52,100 nucleotides of DNA from Nodosilinea sp. WJT8-NPBG4 (GTDB lineage Bacteria > Cyanobacteriota > Cyanobacteriia > Phormidesmidales > Phormidesmidaceae): positions 1 through 52,100 of the forward strand of contig JAHHHQ010000075.1 of NCBI GenBank assembly GCA_019359285.1, written 5' to 3'. The notes under the pieces are model-generated. The model did no database searches, was not told the DNA's origin, and was given only the letters and a program-made list of their open reading frames with translations. Positions 41,257-49,571 of this stretch are shown piece after piece. The first letter of the stretch is position 1, and the number at the start of each line of letters is the position of its first letter. The position numbers were made by a program, and so were the translations under genes.

Positions 41257-43542
41257 CTAGGCGACCTGACTCATTCGGCGAATTTTGAGCACGTCGGTCA
41301 TCTTACGAATTTGCCCAAAGGTTTGTTCGAGGTGGGCGTGATCTTTGACGTCAAGCCCCAGATCAATCTCGGCGGTTTGGCCGGGGAAGGTTTTGACCTG
41401 AGCCTTATGGACGTTAATTTGCAGGTCCGACAGGTGGGAGAGAATATCTTTGAGCACGCCTACGCGGTCAATTACCTCAATGCGCACCTCCACCGGGTAG
41501 GTGTGGCGAGAGCCACTGTGGTCAACCGGGTTCCAGCTGACGGGGATGATGCGATCGCCCGGTATCTCCGCCAAGTTTGGACAGCCTTGGCGGTGGATGG
41601 CAATGCCCCGACTGCCCAACGATACGCTGCCCATAATTGGCTCGCCGGGCAGCGGGTTACAGCAGCCCGCAATATGGTGCACCAGCCCCTCAATGCCTAA
41701 AATCGGATCTTTAGAGGGGGCGGGGCGGGGGCGGTGGGGGTTGGCGACAGCCCCCGCCAGAAACCGATCAGAATCTTGCAGCGACGACTCGGGCGACAGT
41801 GTTTCTAGGGGTTGCTTGGCCTTGATAGCCTCCCGCAGGCGGTTGACAAACGAGTTGAGCGTCACCTCGCCGTAGCCCAGCCCGGCTAGAAAGTCGTCGA
41901 CGCTCTGGTAGTTGCAGCGCTCAGCGGCCAGCTGGGCGGGTTCAGACTTGAGCAGGGCGTCAAAGCCGCTGCGGCCCAGCTCTTTTTCGAGCATGTCGCG
42001 GCCTCGGGCGATGTTTTCGTCGCGGTGCGATCGCTTATACCACTGGCGAATGCGGTTGCGGGCGCTGGGAGTAACGACAAAATTGAGCCAGTCGAGGCTG
42101 GGGTGGCCGTTCTTGTGGGTGAGAATTTCGACGATGTCGCCATTTTCTAGCAACGTGCCGAGGGTGACGATGCGGCCATTTACCCTGGCCCCAGTACAGT
42201 GGTTGCCCACTTCGGTGTGAATGCGGTAGGCAAAGTCTACGGAAGTTGCCCCCCGGCTTAACGGCACCACATCGCCATCGGGGGTAAAGACATAGACATC
42301 TTCGTCAAACAGGTTGCCCTTGACGTTTTCGAGAAATTCCTTGGCGTCTTTGAGGTCGTTTTGCCACTCCAGCAGCTGCCGCAACCAGGTGAACTTCTCG
42401 TCATCGGCGTTGATGCGGGTGTTGGTCGATGCGCCGGTTTCTTTATACTTCCAGTGGGCGGCGATGCCGTACTCGGCGATGTGGTGCATCTCAAGGGTGC
42501 GAATCTGCACCTCAATCGGCTTACCCTTAGGGCCAATAACCACCGTGTGTAGCGACTGGTAGCGGTTGGGCTTGGGCAGGCCAATGTAGTCCTTAAACCG
42601 GCCGGGAATGGGGCGAAAGGCGTCGTGGACAATGGCCAGGGCGCGGTAGCAGTCTTCGTTACTGCCCACAATCAGGCGGATGGCGGCAATGTCGTAGATT
42701 TCGCTGAAGTCTTTTTGCTGCCGCTCCATTTTGCGGTAGATGCCGTAAAGATGCTTGGGGCGACTGTTGACATCGACCACCTGAATTTCAGACTGGTGCA
42801 TGCGCTGGCGCAGGGTCTCGGCCACCTGCACCAGCCGCGCCTCGCGATCGGCCCGCTTTTCGGTGACGTGGCGCTGCATTTGGCGGTAGGCGTCGGGCTC
42901 TAAATATTTAAACGACAGATCTTCCAGTTCCCACTTAAAGCGGCCGATCCCCAGGCGGTTGGCCAGAGGCGCGAAGATCTCCATGGTTTCGCGAGCAATG
43001 CGGCGGCGTTTTTCGTCGCTGAGGTGCTCTAAGGTGCGCATGTTGTGGAGGCGATCGGCTAGCTTCACCACAATCACCCGAATATCCTGGGCCATAGCCA
43101 AGAACATGCGGCGAAAATTTTCGGCTTGGCGCTCGGTTTTGCTCTCAAAATTAAACTTCGACAGCTTGGTGACCCCTTCCACCAGCTGCCGCACCTCATC
43201 GCCAAAATGACCCTCAAGTTCTTCGGGAGTGATGTCGGTATCTTCGACAATGTCATGGAGAAAGCCAGAGGCAATCATGGCGCTATCGCCGCCTAGGTCG
43301 CGTAGCAATCCGGCTACGGCGATGGGGTGGCAAATGTAGGGCTCGCCCGAGGCCCGATACTGCCCTTTGTGCAGGGTGTAGGCAAACTCAAAGGCCTGGC
43401 ACACCAACAGGTTATTAGATTTATCCTCCGGGTCTCGGGCAGGGTCATCTTGACTGTCATCGTGGTGGGTTAGCACGCAAGTTTCGAGCCAACCGGGCAG
43501 GGTGCAGTCATCGGGGAGGGGTGGATGAACTGTTGCAGTCAT
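41257..43542 (-). CDS. rel: bifunctional (p)ppGpp synthetase/hydrolase (Rel/SpoT)
   Basis: This is the stringent-response enzyme, 761 aa. The HD hydrolase domain (about 45-200) is intact with HPIAVAGLL, FLHDIVEDTD and KLADRLHNMRTL. The synthetase domain (about 240-370) has RPKHLYGIYRKM, YDIAAIRLIV and DYIGLPKPNRYQSLHTVV. These are followed by TGS (about 405-465, VFTPDGDVVPLSRGATSVDF), a helical region, a zinc-finger-like segment with AGCCNPLPGEPI and QGCPNL, and a C-terminal ACT domain. Both activities are therefore expected, as in the single long Rel of most cyanobacteria. The ATG at 43542 has only a distant AGG. Upstream lie 463 noncoding bases, room for complex control. Confidence 0.94.
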   Translation of the reverse strand: MTATVHPPLPDDCTLPGWLETCVLTHHDDSQDDPARDPEDKSNNLLVCQAFEFAYTLHKGQYRASGEPYICHPIAVAGLLRDLGGDSAMIASGFLHDIVEDTDITPEELEGHFGDEVRQLVEGVTKLSKFNFESKTERQAENFRRMFLAMAQDIRVIVVKLADRLHNMRTLEHLSDEKRRRIARETMEIFAPLANRLGIGRFKWELEDLSFKYLEPDAYRQMQRHVTEKRADREARLVQVAETLRQRMHQSEIQVVDVNSRPKHLYGIYRKMERQQKDFSEIYDIAAIRLIVGSNEDCYRALAIVHDAFRPIPGRFKDYIGLPKPNRYQSLHTVVIGPKGKPIEVQIRTLEMHHIAEYGIAAHWKYKETGASTNTRINADDEKFTWLRQLLEWQNDLKDAKEFLENVKGNLFDEDVYVFTPDGDVVPLSRGATSVDFAYRIHTEVGNHCTGARVNGRIVTLGTLLENGDIVEILTHKNGHPSLDWLNFVVTPSARNRIRQWYKRSHRDENIARGRDMLEKELGRSGFDALLKSEPAQLAAERCNYQSVDDFLAGLGYGEVTLNSFVNRLREAIKAKQPLETLSPESSLQDSDRFLAGAVANPHRPRPAPSKDPILGIEGLVHHIAGCCNPLPGEPIMGSVSLGSRGIAIHRQGCPNLAEIPGDRIIPVSWNPVDHSGSRHTYPVEVRIEVIDRVGVLKDILSHLSDLQINVHKAQVKTFPGQTAEIDLGLDVKDHAHLEQTFGQIRKMTDVLKIRRMSQVA

Positions 43543-44005
43543 AAGAGTGCCAGTGACCTATCAGGGATTGCGGGTGGACTAGAAAATTGCCAAAAACAGG
43601 AATTTGTATTTGAACACTGTATTTAAGTCTGGGCAAGACTCAAAGAGTGGAGCTATTAATAAAATAAAATCGCCTCAGGACAGACAAGAACGTCTACCGA
43701 TCTGCCCAAGTTTGGAGTAAAAAACCCAAACAGAAATCGTACAAACGTTCTGTCAACCGGCCCAGGTAATGGGGCTACGACAAAGTAGCTCGCCGAGATA
43801 GAAATAACCTACACCATAACTTTGAGAAAAATCGCATCGACAGCTCAGGCCGCAATAAATACTTAAGGCTGACTGGGGGTCGATGGATAGTTATGTATTA
43901 ACCTTAACATTTGTCCTCGATAAGGGGAATCAGCATTTTATCTCTAGCTATCGTAAAACTATTGTCAAGCCGCTACCGCTACGGCCCTAAAGGGGTGATC
44001 TATCC
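43543..44005. promoter_or_regulatory. divergent intergenic region between rel and the patD-like gene
   Basis: These 463 bases separate two divergent genes and should contain both promoters. The sequence is more AT-rich than the genes. I see no clear palindromic operator, RNA gene or small ORF. A possible ribosome binding site (AAAGGGGTG) precedes the patD-like start. Confidence 0.4.
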
Positions 44006-44347
44006 ATGAAGAATGCCCTAGAAACCCTGCGATCGCACCTCCAGACCCTGGTCGATCTAGCCCAGTCTGCTAACCCTGACGGACGCGCGCTACAGGCACA
44101 GTTTTTGCTGGCTCAGCAACAGTTTCAGCACCAAATGCTGCCCCTGGGAGAAGATCTGCCCAGCGCTCAGCCCGTGCTAACTGAGATCAACCGCACCCTA
44201 CGGCTGCTGGCGATGGATGTGGCGTTTTTGCAGACGGCTCGTCAGTCGACTACAGCTCAGCAGCGGCAGCAGCAGATGCTCGAAAAACTGGGTCAGTTGC
44301 TGAGCTTTTGCCAGGCTTTGGAGCAGGCGATCGCCAACCCGACTTAA
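44006..44347 (+). CDS. patD: PatD-like protein (heterocyst frequency control family)
   Basis: This is a small helical protein of 113 aa. The C-terminal half, EINRTLRLLAMDVAFLQTARQ followed by QQRQQQMLEKLGQLLSFCQALE, resembles the PatD family, where Anabaena PatD affects how many cells become heterocysts. The family also occurs in cyanobacteria that make no heterocysts, where its role is unknown. There are no membrane segments or enzymatic motifs. The assignment is from pattern memory and should be tested. The start at 44006 has AAAGGGG upstream. The zinc-ribbon gene follows 47 bases later. Confidence 0.6.
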   Translation: MKNALETLRSHLQTLVDLAQSANPDGRALQAQFLLAQQQFQHQMLPLGEDLPSAQPVLTEINRTLRLLAMDVAFLQTARQSTTAQQRQQQMLEKLGQLLSFCQALEQAIANPT

Positions 44348-44394
44348 CGCCCCAGCCTAGGTGGTTTAATATTAGGGGTTCGTTGGGTTGATGG

Positions 44395-44982
44395 TTGGGA
44401 GTAGGTGCTTTGTATCAGTGCCCAAAGGAAGGGGATATTGACCTTCAAGACAGTCAGCTAGCACCGGGGCTAGCGGTCCACAGCTGCCCCAGCTGTGGCG
44501 GCAGCTGGATTCCACCGGAGAACTACGCAGACTGGCAAAGGCAACAGAATGACCCGGAGGAGCCGGTTCAAGTGGCGGTGCTACCCCTGTCGCTGAGCAC
44601 CTCGTTTCAGCCCGCCGCGCTCGACAACCGAGCGGCCTTATGCCTCGACTGCCGCAGCTATTTGGTGCGGGGGCGCATTACCCTGCCCCAGGGGGCGTTT
44701 TATGTCGAGCGCTGCCCCAATTGCAACGGCATCTGGTGCGATGGCGGCGAGTGGGAGGTCTTACAGCAGCTCGATTTGCAGGCCCATATCAACTATATTT
44801 TTTCTGCTGATTGGCAGGCTCAGGTGCGTGAGCTAGAGCACACCGAGCGAGAAAAATTGGCCACTATTGACAAGCTAGGACCCGATGTTGCCCAGCGCGT
44901 TTTTGAGCTGGCTGACCTGCTAGAGCAGCACCCCAACGGGGATTTTGGGGTGGCGTATTTGATGCGGCGGGTGGATCAATGA
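44395..44982 (+). CDS. zf-TFIIB domain protein (double zinc ribbon)
   Basis: This 195-aa protein has two zinc-ribbon units of the zf-TFIIB type. The first uses Cys9 and CPSCGGSWIP (31, 34). The second uses CLDC (83, 86) and CPNCNGIWCDGGEWE (107, 110, 115). The C-terminal 60 residues are helical and charged. Such proteins are common in cyanobacteria; their role is unknown, with no evidence for a transcription-initiation function. A stop at 44389 bounds the frame and there is no ATG near the first Cys, so translation starts at TTG 44395 or TTG 44410. It ends at a heptanucleotide repeat array. Confidence 0.75.
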   Translation: MGVGALYQCPKEGDIDLQDSQLAPGLAVHSCPSCGGSWIPPENYADWQRQQNDPEEPVQVAVLPLSLSTSFQPAALDNRAALCLDCRSYLVRGRITLPQGAFYVERCPNCNGIWCDGGEWEVLQQLDLQAHINYIFSADWQAQVRELEHTEREKLATIDKLGPDVAQRVFELADLLEQHPNGDFGVAYLMRRVDQ

Positions 44983-45131
44983 GTGGATGGGTAGGTGGGT
45001 AGATGGGTGGATGGGTCGGATCACTGACCAGGCATTTGCTCTCTCCAGGCTGCATTTTTCGCACCCCTCCAATCCGCTACTACCGCACCCCTTACCCATC
45101 CACCCCTTACTCATCCACCCCCTACCCCTCC
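44980..45131. repeat. heptanucleotide repeat arrays flanking the ABC transporter start
   Basis: The stop region of the zinc-ribbon gene runs into GTGGATG-GGTAGGT-GGGTAGA-type units (about 44980-45015). After a spacer, the complementary C-rich form with CCCATCC and CCCCTTA units fills about 45085-45131, ending at the ABC gene ATG. Because the two arrays are inverted, they could pair as a long imperfect hairpin. An open frame through the right array is a composition artefact. Confidence 0.7.
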
Positions 45132-46760
45132 ATGCCAGACTCCCTCCTTGCCCTCGAAAGCTTCTCGGTCACCTACCCAGGCCAGGAAGCGCGCGCGGTG
45201 GATCGGGTGTCTTTAGACCTGTCGCCGGGGGAAAAGCTGGGTCTGGTGGGCGAGTCGGGCTGCGGCAAGAGCACCCTGGGGCGGGCGGCGCTGCGGCTGT
45301 TGCCCAGGGCCACGGAACTGGGGGGGCGGGTGTGGTTTAACGGGGAGTCAGTGCTCGACTTTAGTCCCCAGCGGCTGCGGCAGTTTCGGGGTGAGGCGAT
45401 CGCCCTGGTCTTTCAAGACCCGATGACGCGGCTCAACCCGCTGATGACCATCGGCGACCACTGTGTAGAGACGCTGCGGGCCCATCGCCCTGAGGTGTCC
45501 TACGGTGAGGCCAAGGCGCGGGCGATCGCCGTTTTAGAAAAGGTCAACATTCCCCCCAACCGGTTTGGCCAGTACCCCCACGAGTTTAGCGGCGGCATGC
45601 GTCAGCGGGTGGCGATCGCCCTGGCAATGATTCTAGAGCCCAAGCTGATCATTGCCGACGAACCCACTACCAGCCTGGATGTGACGGTGTCGGCCCAGAT
45701 TTTAGATGAGCTGACGCGGCTGTGCGACGAGTTGGGCACGGCCCTGGTGCTGATCTCCCACGACCTGTCGCTGGTGGCAGAATACTGCGATCGCGTCGCT
45801 GTCATGTACGAAGGCCGGGTGGTAGAAGAGGGTACCGCTGCCACGGTGTTCCAAAATCCCAAGCATAACTACACGCGATCGCTGGTGGAGTCGGCCCTGC
45901 AAATGCAGCAAGCCGAGGGACTTTTCTACACCGCCATCGCTGTAGAACCCATTTTGCGGCTAACGGATGTAGAACAGCACTACACCCTGGAGGCCAACCC
46001 GATCGCTCGGCTGCTGGGCGGTCAGGAGTCTAAGGTGATCAAAGCTGTGGACGGGGTAACGCTAGATATTTACCCCGGCGAGGTGGTGGGGCTAGTGGGC
46101 GAGTCGGGCTGTGGCAAGAGCACTCTGTCGCGCACCATTCTGCAACTGGTGAAGCCCACCGCCGGGCAGGTAGAGTTTTGCGGCACTGACCTCACCACCC
46201 TCTCTCGCGAGGCCATGCGGCAGCAGCGGCGACAGCTGCAAATGGTGTTTCAAGACCCCCACGCTTGCCTCAACCCAATGATGACCGTGGGCAAAAGCAT
46301 CGCCGACCCGCTGTTGATCCACGGTCTCGCCACCGCTGCCGAGGCTGAAAAGCAGGCCCACGACATGCTCGCTCGCGTCAGCCTCAACCCCACCGCCGAC
46401 TATTTCAACCGCTTTCCCGGTGATCTTTCGGGAGGGCAGCAACAGCGGGTAGCGATCGCCCGCGCCCTGATCACCCATCCCAAGCTGGTGATCTGCGACG
46501 AGCCGGTGAGTATGCTCGACGCCACAGTGCAAACTCAGGTGCTCGATCTGATGATTGCCCTCAAGCACGAGTTTGATCTTACCTACCTATTTATTACCCA
46601 CGACCTGTGGGTGGCGCGGTTTATGTGCGATCGCATCGCCGTCATGCAGCAGGGCAAAATTGTAGAAATTGCCCCCACTAAAACGCTGTTTGAATCGCCC
46701 CAGCATCCCTACACCCAAACCCTCCTGCAATCGGCTCCGGTGCTGGCTAGAGAAGCTTAA
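45132..46760 (+). CDS. ABC transporter, fused pair of ATPases (dipeptide/oligopeptide type)
   Basis: The two ATP-binding halves of a peptide-type importer (DppD and DppF, or OppD and OppF) are fused in one 542-aa chain, as in YejF or GsiA. The first half has GESGCGKSTLGRAAL, GGMRQRVAIALAMI and LIIADEPTTSLDV. The second has GESGCGKSTLSRTIL, GGQQQRVAIARALI and LVICDEPVSMLDA. Both also carry the C-terminal block typical of oligopeptide ATPases (HPYTQTLLQSAP and HNYTRSLVESAL). The ATG at 45132 is chosen because the 43 in-frame codons before it come from repeat DNA. No permease or binding protein gene is nearby, so the transported compound is unknown. Confidence 0.92.
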   Translation: MPDSLLALESFSVTYPGQEARAVDRVSLDLSPGEKLGLVGESGCGKSTLGRAALRLLPRATELGGRVWFNGESVLDFSPQRLRQFRGEAIALVFQDPMTRLNPLMTIGDHCVETLRAHRPEVSYGEAKARAIAVLEKVNIPPNRFGQYPHEFSGGMRQRVAIALAMILEPKLIIADEPTTSLDVTVSAQILDELTRLCDELGTALVLISHDLSLVAEYCDRVAVMYEGRVVEEGTAATVFQNPKHNYTRSLVESALQMQQAEGLFYTAIAVEPILRLTDVEQHYTLEANPIARLLGGQESKVIKAVDGVTLDIYPGEVVGLVGESGCGKSTLSRTILQLVKPTAGQVEFCGTDLTTLSREAMRQQRRQLQMVFQDPHACLNPMMTVGKSIADPLLIHGLATAAEAEKQAHDMLARVSLNPTADYFNRFPGDLSGGQQQRVAIARALITHPKLVICDEPVSMLDATVQTQVLDLMIALKHEFDLTYLFITHDLWVARFMCDRIAVMQQGKIVEIAPTKTLFESPQHPYTQTLLQSAPVLAREA

Positions 46761-47049
46761 ATCACCAGGTTTTTGAGCAAGATCTAGGCTAAAAGCTTCG
46801 GCAATAAAATACAGCCGTGGCCACTAAATTCCAAGACAACAGCCACCGCGCGGTCAAAAACCGAGGCAATACACTTGCGCACAACCATTGCTTTGAGAAG
46901 CGATGCAGACTATAGCAGGTGAAGTCCGAACGAGGACAGCCTGAAATGCCAGGATTCGAACGTTCCAACGTTTTTTCATGTTTCGCTCTTCCATCTTCGT
47001 TTTTTTGTTATGGGAAGTGATACAGAACGTCTCAATCGAGCTGGCGATG

Positions 47050-47071
47050 GAGATAGCTCAATCGCTATCTC
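47050..47071. other. 8-bp hairpin
   Basis: GAGATAGC (47050-47057) pairs perfectly with GCTATCTC (47064-47071) around a 6-base loop. It lies 18 bases before the stronger hairpin at 47090. No T-run follows. Confidence 0.5.
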
Positions 47072-47089
47072 TACAGCAGTTTTGTAATT

Positions 47090-47128
47090 CTAAGCTCCCG
47101 AAGCTTTGAAAAGTTTTCGGGAGCTTAG
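47090..47128. terminator. 13-bp hairpin, terminator-like
   Basis: CTAAGCTCCCGAA (47090-47102) pairs perfectly with TTCGGGAGCTTAG (47116-47128) around a 13-base loop. It is about 330 bases after the ABC gene stop, farther than usual for its terminator, so it may instead end an unseen RNA or serve another purpose. Confidence 0.55.
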
Positions 47129-47240
47129 TTCGTAAAAAGCTCCGTAGAACTGTATCTATTTTCGTGAACCACAGGGTGCTAACGCCAAAGCTTTCGACTA
47201 CTCTCCAGAAACTCCTTCTGTGCAGTCTCCCAGGGCATCT

Positions 47241-49067
47241 ATGAAACAGCTTCCCTTTATTATTAAAAAATTTGTTTTTGCAGATAAAAATCTAGCCAAC
47301 ATCGTTGATCTAGATGACACCAGCGGGGTTGAGGGTAAAATTCCTGGCTACTTCGTCATGAGTAGCGCCCCACCCGATGTTGAAGATGCCGGGGAAGACA
47401 GCGAAAGAATTCAGCAGCAGGCTAACCAGGGCATTGCTGACATTGCCGACCACCTGCACCGCATGATGGGAAGCGCCGCCGATGGTTTCGCCGAACTCGT
47501 CATTACGGTGCACGGCTACAACACTAGCCTCGATGGGGTGCAGGCTTGGTACAAGAGTATTTTTAAGTATGCCAACCGCCACGATCCGGCCATTGGCAGC
47601 AGCCCCCACCGCGTTTTTATTGGCTATCGCTGGCCCTCTGAAAATGTGGCGCTCAGCCAGCCCAAAAAGGTTTTGGAAGCCTTGGGTGCCCTACCGCCTC
47701 TGCCGCGAGACCTGCTGTTGACCGGAGCAATCTGTGCGCTAGGGCTGCTGATTCTTGAATTACTCAACGCCCTGGAGACATCAACCTGGGGAGTTTTAAT
47801 TAGCCTTTCTCTGATGCTGTTGCTCACCCTGGGGCTGCTAATGGCGGCCCTAGTTGTGCTGCGACTGATCGTGTATTTTCGCGACAGCTATCGGGCCGAC
47901 AATTTTGGCGTGCTAGATCTAGTCGAACTGCTGCGCCAGATTGATCAGGCAATTGTACAGCGCACGGCCAATGCTCTATTTCCTCTGGCCAACACTGAGC
48001 ACGAGCAAAAACAAGCGCGGCTCAAAGCTCGAGAGTGCTGGGCCCAGCGCAGCCGCAATAAGGTGAAACTCAGCTTTATTGGCCACAGCATGGGTGGGTT
48101 TGTAGTAACCAATGTGATTCGCATTTTGTCGGATGTGTTTGACACACGATCGGTAAATAAACAGCCGCCCAGCGATGTGGGTGATGTGTATCGTTTGGAG
48201 CGATTAATTCTTGCATCTCCAGACATTCCGGTGCTGACGATTGTGTCGAGCCGGGCTAATTTTTTGTCGTCGTCTCTGCGACGATTTTCAGAATCGTATC
48301 TGTTTTGCAATGAGGGAGATATTGCACTGCGTATTGCCTCTACGGCGGCCAATTATATTGCTTTTCCCAGCCGCACTCAGGCCAGAGGCTATCGCCTGGG
48401 CAATGTGGCGCTGCAAAACAAAACGGACAGCATCAACGACTATGGCCTGGTCAATTTAGCCTCTCTCGATCGCGACTTTCCAGTGAATTTGTCCGTCGGT
48501 GAGGCAATCGCCCAGTCAAGTCAAAAGGTCATGGAAAATCTATTTCTCACCTACGAGCGGTTTCAGGCTCGGGGGGTGGTCACCCTGGGTGATTTGTTTA
48601 AGGTGCAGTCAAAGCGAGACAACCAACGTGCTACGGTGGCCGATTTCTTTACCTATTTTGACTGCACCGACTACACCGATCTGAAGTTTGATCTGCAGAG
48701 CAATAGTTGCTCTATCCAGCCGACGGGGCTCTTGACCCGCGCCCTGGGGCGATCGGCCCTGAGCCCTTGGGACTATCTGATGCTGACCCTCGACTACGGC
48801 ACCGGCAAGCGAGACGTGCACGGCGGCTATTTTGATGGCCAATTTAGTCAGCAATTGCTCTATCGGCTAGCGTTTTTGGGGTTTAGCGGCTATCTCGACA
48901 CGCTCGATCGCGATCGCCAGGTCGCTCTTAGCCAGCTCCATCTCGATTGCCAGAAGTTCAAAATTCAGGGCTATCTATCGCCCATGCGCTACCGGGTAAG
49001 CGTTCAGGGCTGCAGCGTAGATGGCACGAAGACGGATATGTTGGATGCGATTCGGACACCTCGGTAG
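47241..49067 (+). CDS. membrane-associated alpha/beta hydrolase-like protein
   Basis: The 608-aa product is of uncertain function. The N-terminal part has LVITVHGYNTSLDGVQAWY, typical of the DUF900-type hydrolase start with its oxyanion region. The nucleophile elbow FIGHSMGGFVV (Ser in GHSMG) comes later, so an alpha/beta hydrolase fold is likely. Between them are two membrane helices at about 160-215 (LLLTGAICALGLLILELL and VLISLSLMLLLTLGLLMAALVV), an unusual insertion inside the fold. The C-terminal 200 residues are unrecognised. The ATG at 47241 (MKQLPFIIKKF) is preferred to the GTG at 47220. It stands alone on its strand; substrate (lipid, ester or peptide) unknown. Confidence 0.7.
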   Translation: MKQLPFIIKKFVFADKNLANIVDLDDTSGVEGKIPGYFVMSSAPPDVEDAGEDSERIQQQANQGIADIADHLHRMMGSAADGFAELVITVHGYNTSLDGVQAWYKSIFKYANRHDPAIGSSPHRVFIGYRWPSENVALSQPKKVLEALGALPPLPRDLLLTGAICALGLLILELLNALETSTWGVLISLSLMLLLTLGLLMAALVVLRLIVYFRDSYRADNFGVLDLVELLRQIDQAIVQRTANALFPLANTEHEQKQARLKARECWAQRSRNKVKLSFIGHSMGGFVVTNVIRILSDVFDTRSVNKQPPSDVGDVYRLERLILASPDIPVLTIVSSRANFLSSSLRRFSESYLFCNEGDIALRIASTAANYIAFPSRTQARGYRLGNVALQNKTDSINDYGLVNLASLDRDFPVNLSVGEAIAQSSQKVMENLFLTYERFQARGVVTLGDLFKVQSKRDNQRATVADFFTYFDCTDYTDLKFDLQSNSCSIQPTGLLTRALGRSALSPWDYLMLTLDYGTGKRDVHGGYFDGQFSQQLLYRLAFLGFSGYLDTLDRDRQVALSQLHLDCQKFKIQGYLSPMRYRVSVQGCSVDGTKTDMLDAIRTPR

Positions 49068-49110
49068 GGGAGTAGGAGTGTTGGAGGGTAGGGAAGTGGG
49101 AGGGTGGGGT
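49066..49110. repeat. G-rich heptanucleotide-like repeat
   Basis: Between the convergent hydrolase and ferredoxin genes the plus strand is GTAGGGGAGTAGGAGTGTTG followed by GGGTAGGGAAGTGGGAGGGT. On the other strand this is a degenerate array of CCCTCC, TTCCCTA and similar units, related to the arrays at 3479 and 44980. Confidence 0.5.
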
Positions 49111-49437
49111 TTACCAAATGGGGGTTTGGCCTTGGCCCCAAAAGCCGTCGTATTTGGTGACGGTGATATCGCCTAGCACTTGGGTTTGACAGGCGAGGCG
49201 CAGGTGGCGGGCGGGATCATGGGGAGGGAGTGACCGGCGGGCCTTGTCTTTCCAGTTGGTCGCTGACACCTCACCTCCGATCGCTACCGCGCAGGTGCCA
49301 CAGGTACCAAGACTGCGGCAGTTGATCACCTTCGCCTGACCGTTGTAGAGATCGACGCCATGGGCTAGCAAAACTTGGCGCAGGTTAGTTCCGGCCTTGC
49401 ACTGAATGGTCTTTCCCTGGGCGGTGACGGTGGGCAT
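49111..49437 (-). CDS. plant-type [2Fe-2S] ferredoxin
   Basis: This 108-aa electron carrier has cluster ligands Cys40, Cys46 and Cys49 (NCRSLGTCGTC) and Cys83 (RLACQT), the plant-type CX5CX2CXnC layout. The first spacing is five residues rather than four, as in several non-photosynthetic cyanobacterial ferredoxins. The C-terminus (YDGFWGQGQTPIW) is not that of the main photosynthetic ferredoxin, PetF. It is therefore probably a minor ferredoxin with its own partner. The ATG at 49437 is the first of the frame. It is divergent from cimA and convergent with the hydrolase. Confidence 0.85.
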   Translation of the reverse strand: MPTVTAQGKTIQCKAGTNLRQVLLAHGVDLYNGQAKVINCRSLGTCGTCAVAIGGEVSATNWKDKARRSLPPHDPARHLRLACQTQVLGDITVTKYDGFWGQGQTPIW

Positions 49438-49571
49438 GGCATTTCCTGGCGGACAAAGAATATCTACGTTTTATAACGCGATCGCCCCGATTCTCTCAAG
49501 CTAGCCCGAGCCAGAGCTTACTCTAGATAACTGTGACACCATAACGAGACTAACCTAGGGCACCACTGGCT

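Larger units (their letters stand above)
46761..47240. other. structured intergenic region
   Basis: This 480-base gap has no open frame I trust. It holds a nested stem at 46916-46943 (CAGG and GTCC pairing with GGAC and CCTG), tandem AACGTT motifs at about 46959-46972, an 8-bp hairpin at 47050-47071 and a strong 13-bp hairpin at 47090-47128. A TTCGAAT motif on the minus strand near 46955 looks like a tRNA T-loop, but its flanks do not pair, so no tRNA is called. Confidence 0.4.

Noticed and set aside
45003..45131. 43-codon N-terminal extension of the fused ABC protein
   Set aside because: It is read from heptanucleotide repeats (PYPSTPYSSTPYPS-like peptide); the ATG at 45132 starts the normal ABC domain.
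46945..46975. tRNA T-loop-like TTCGAAT on the minus strand
   Set aside because: The flanking bases do not form a T-stem and no acceptor, anticodon or D arm could be placed around it.
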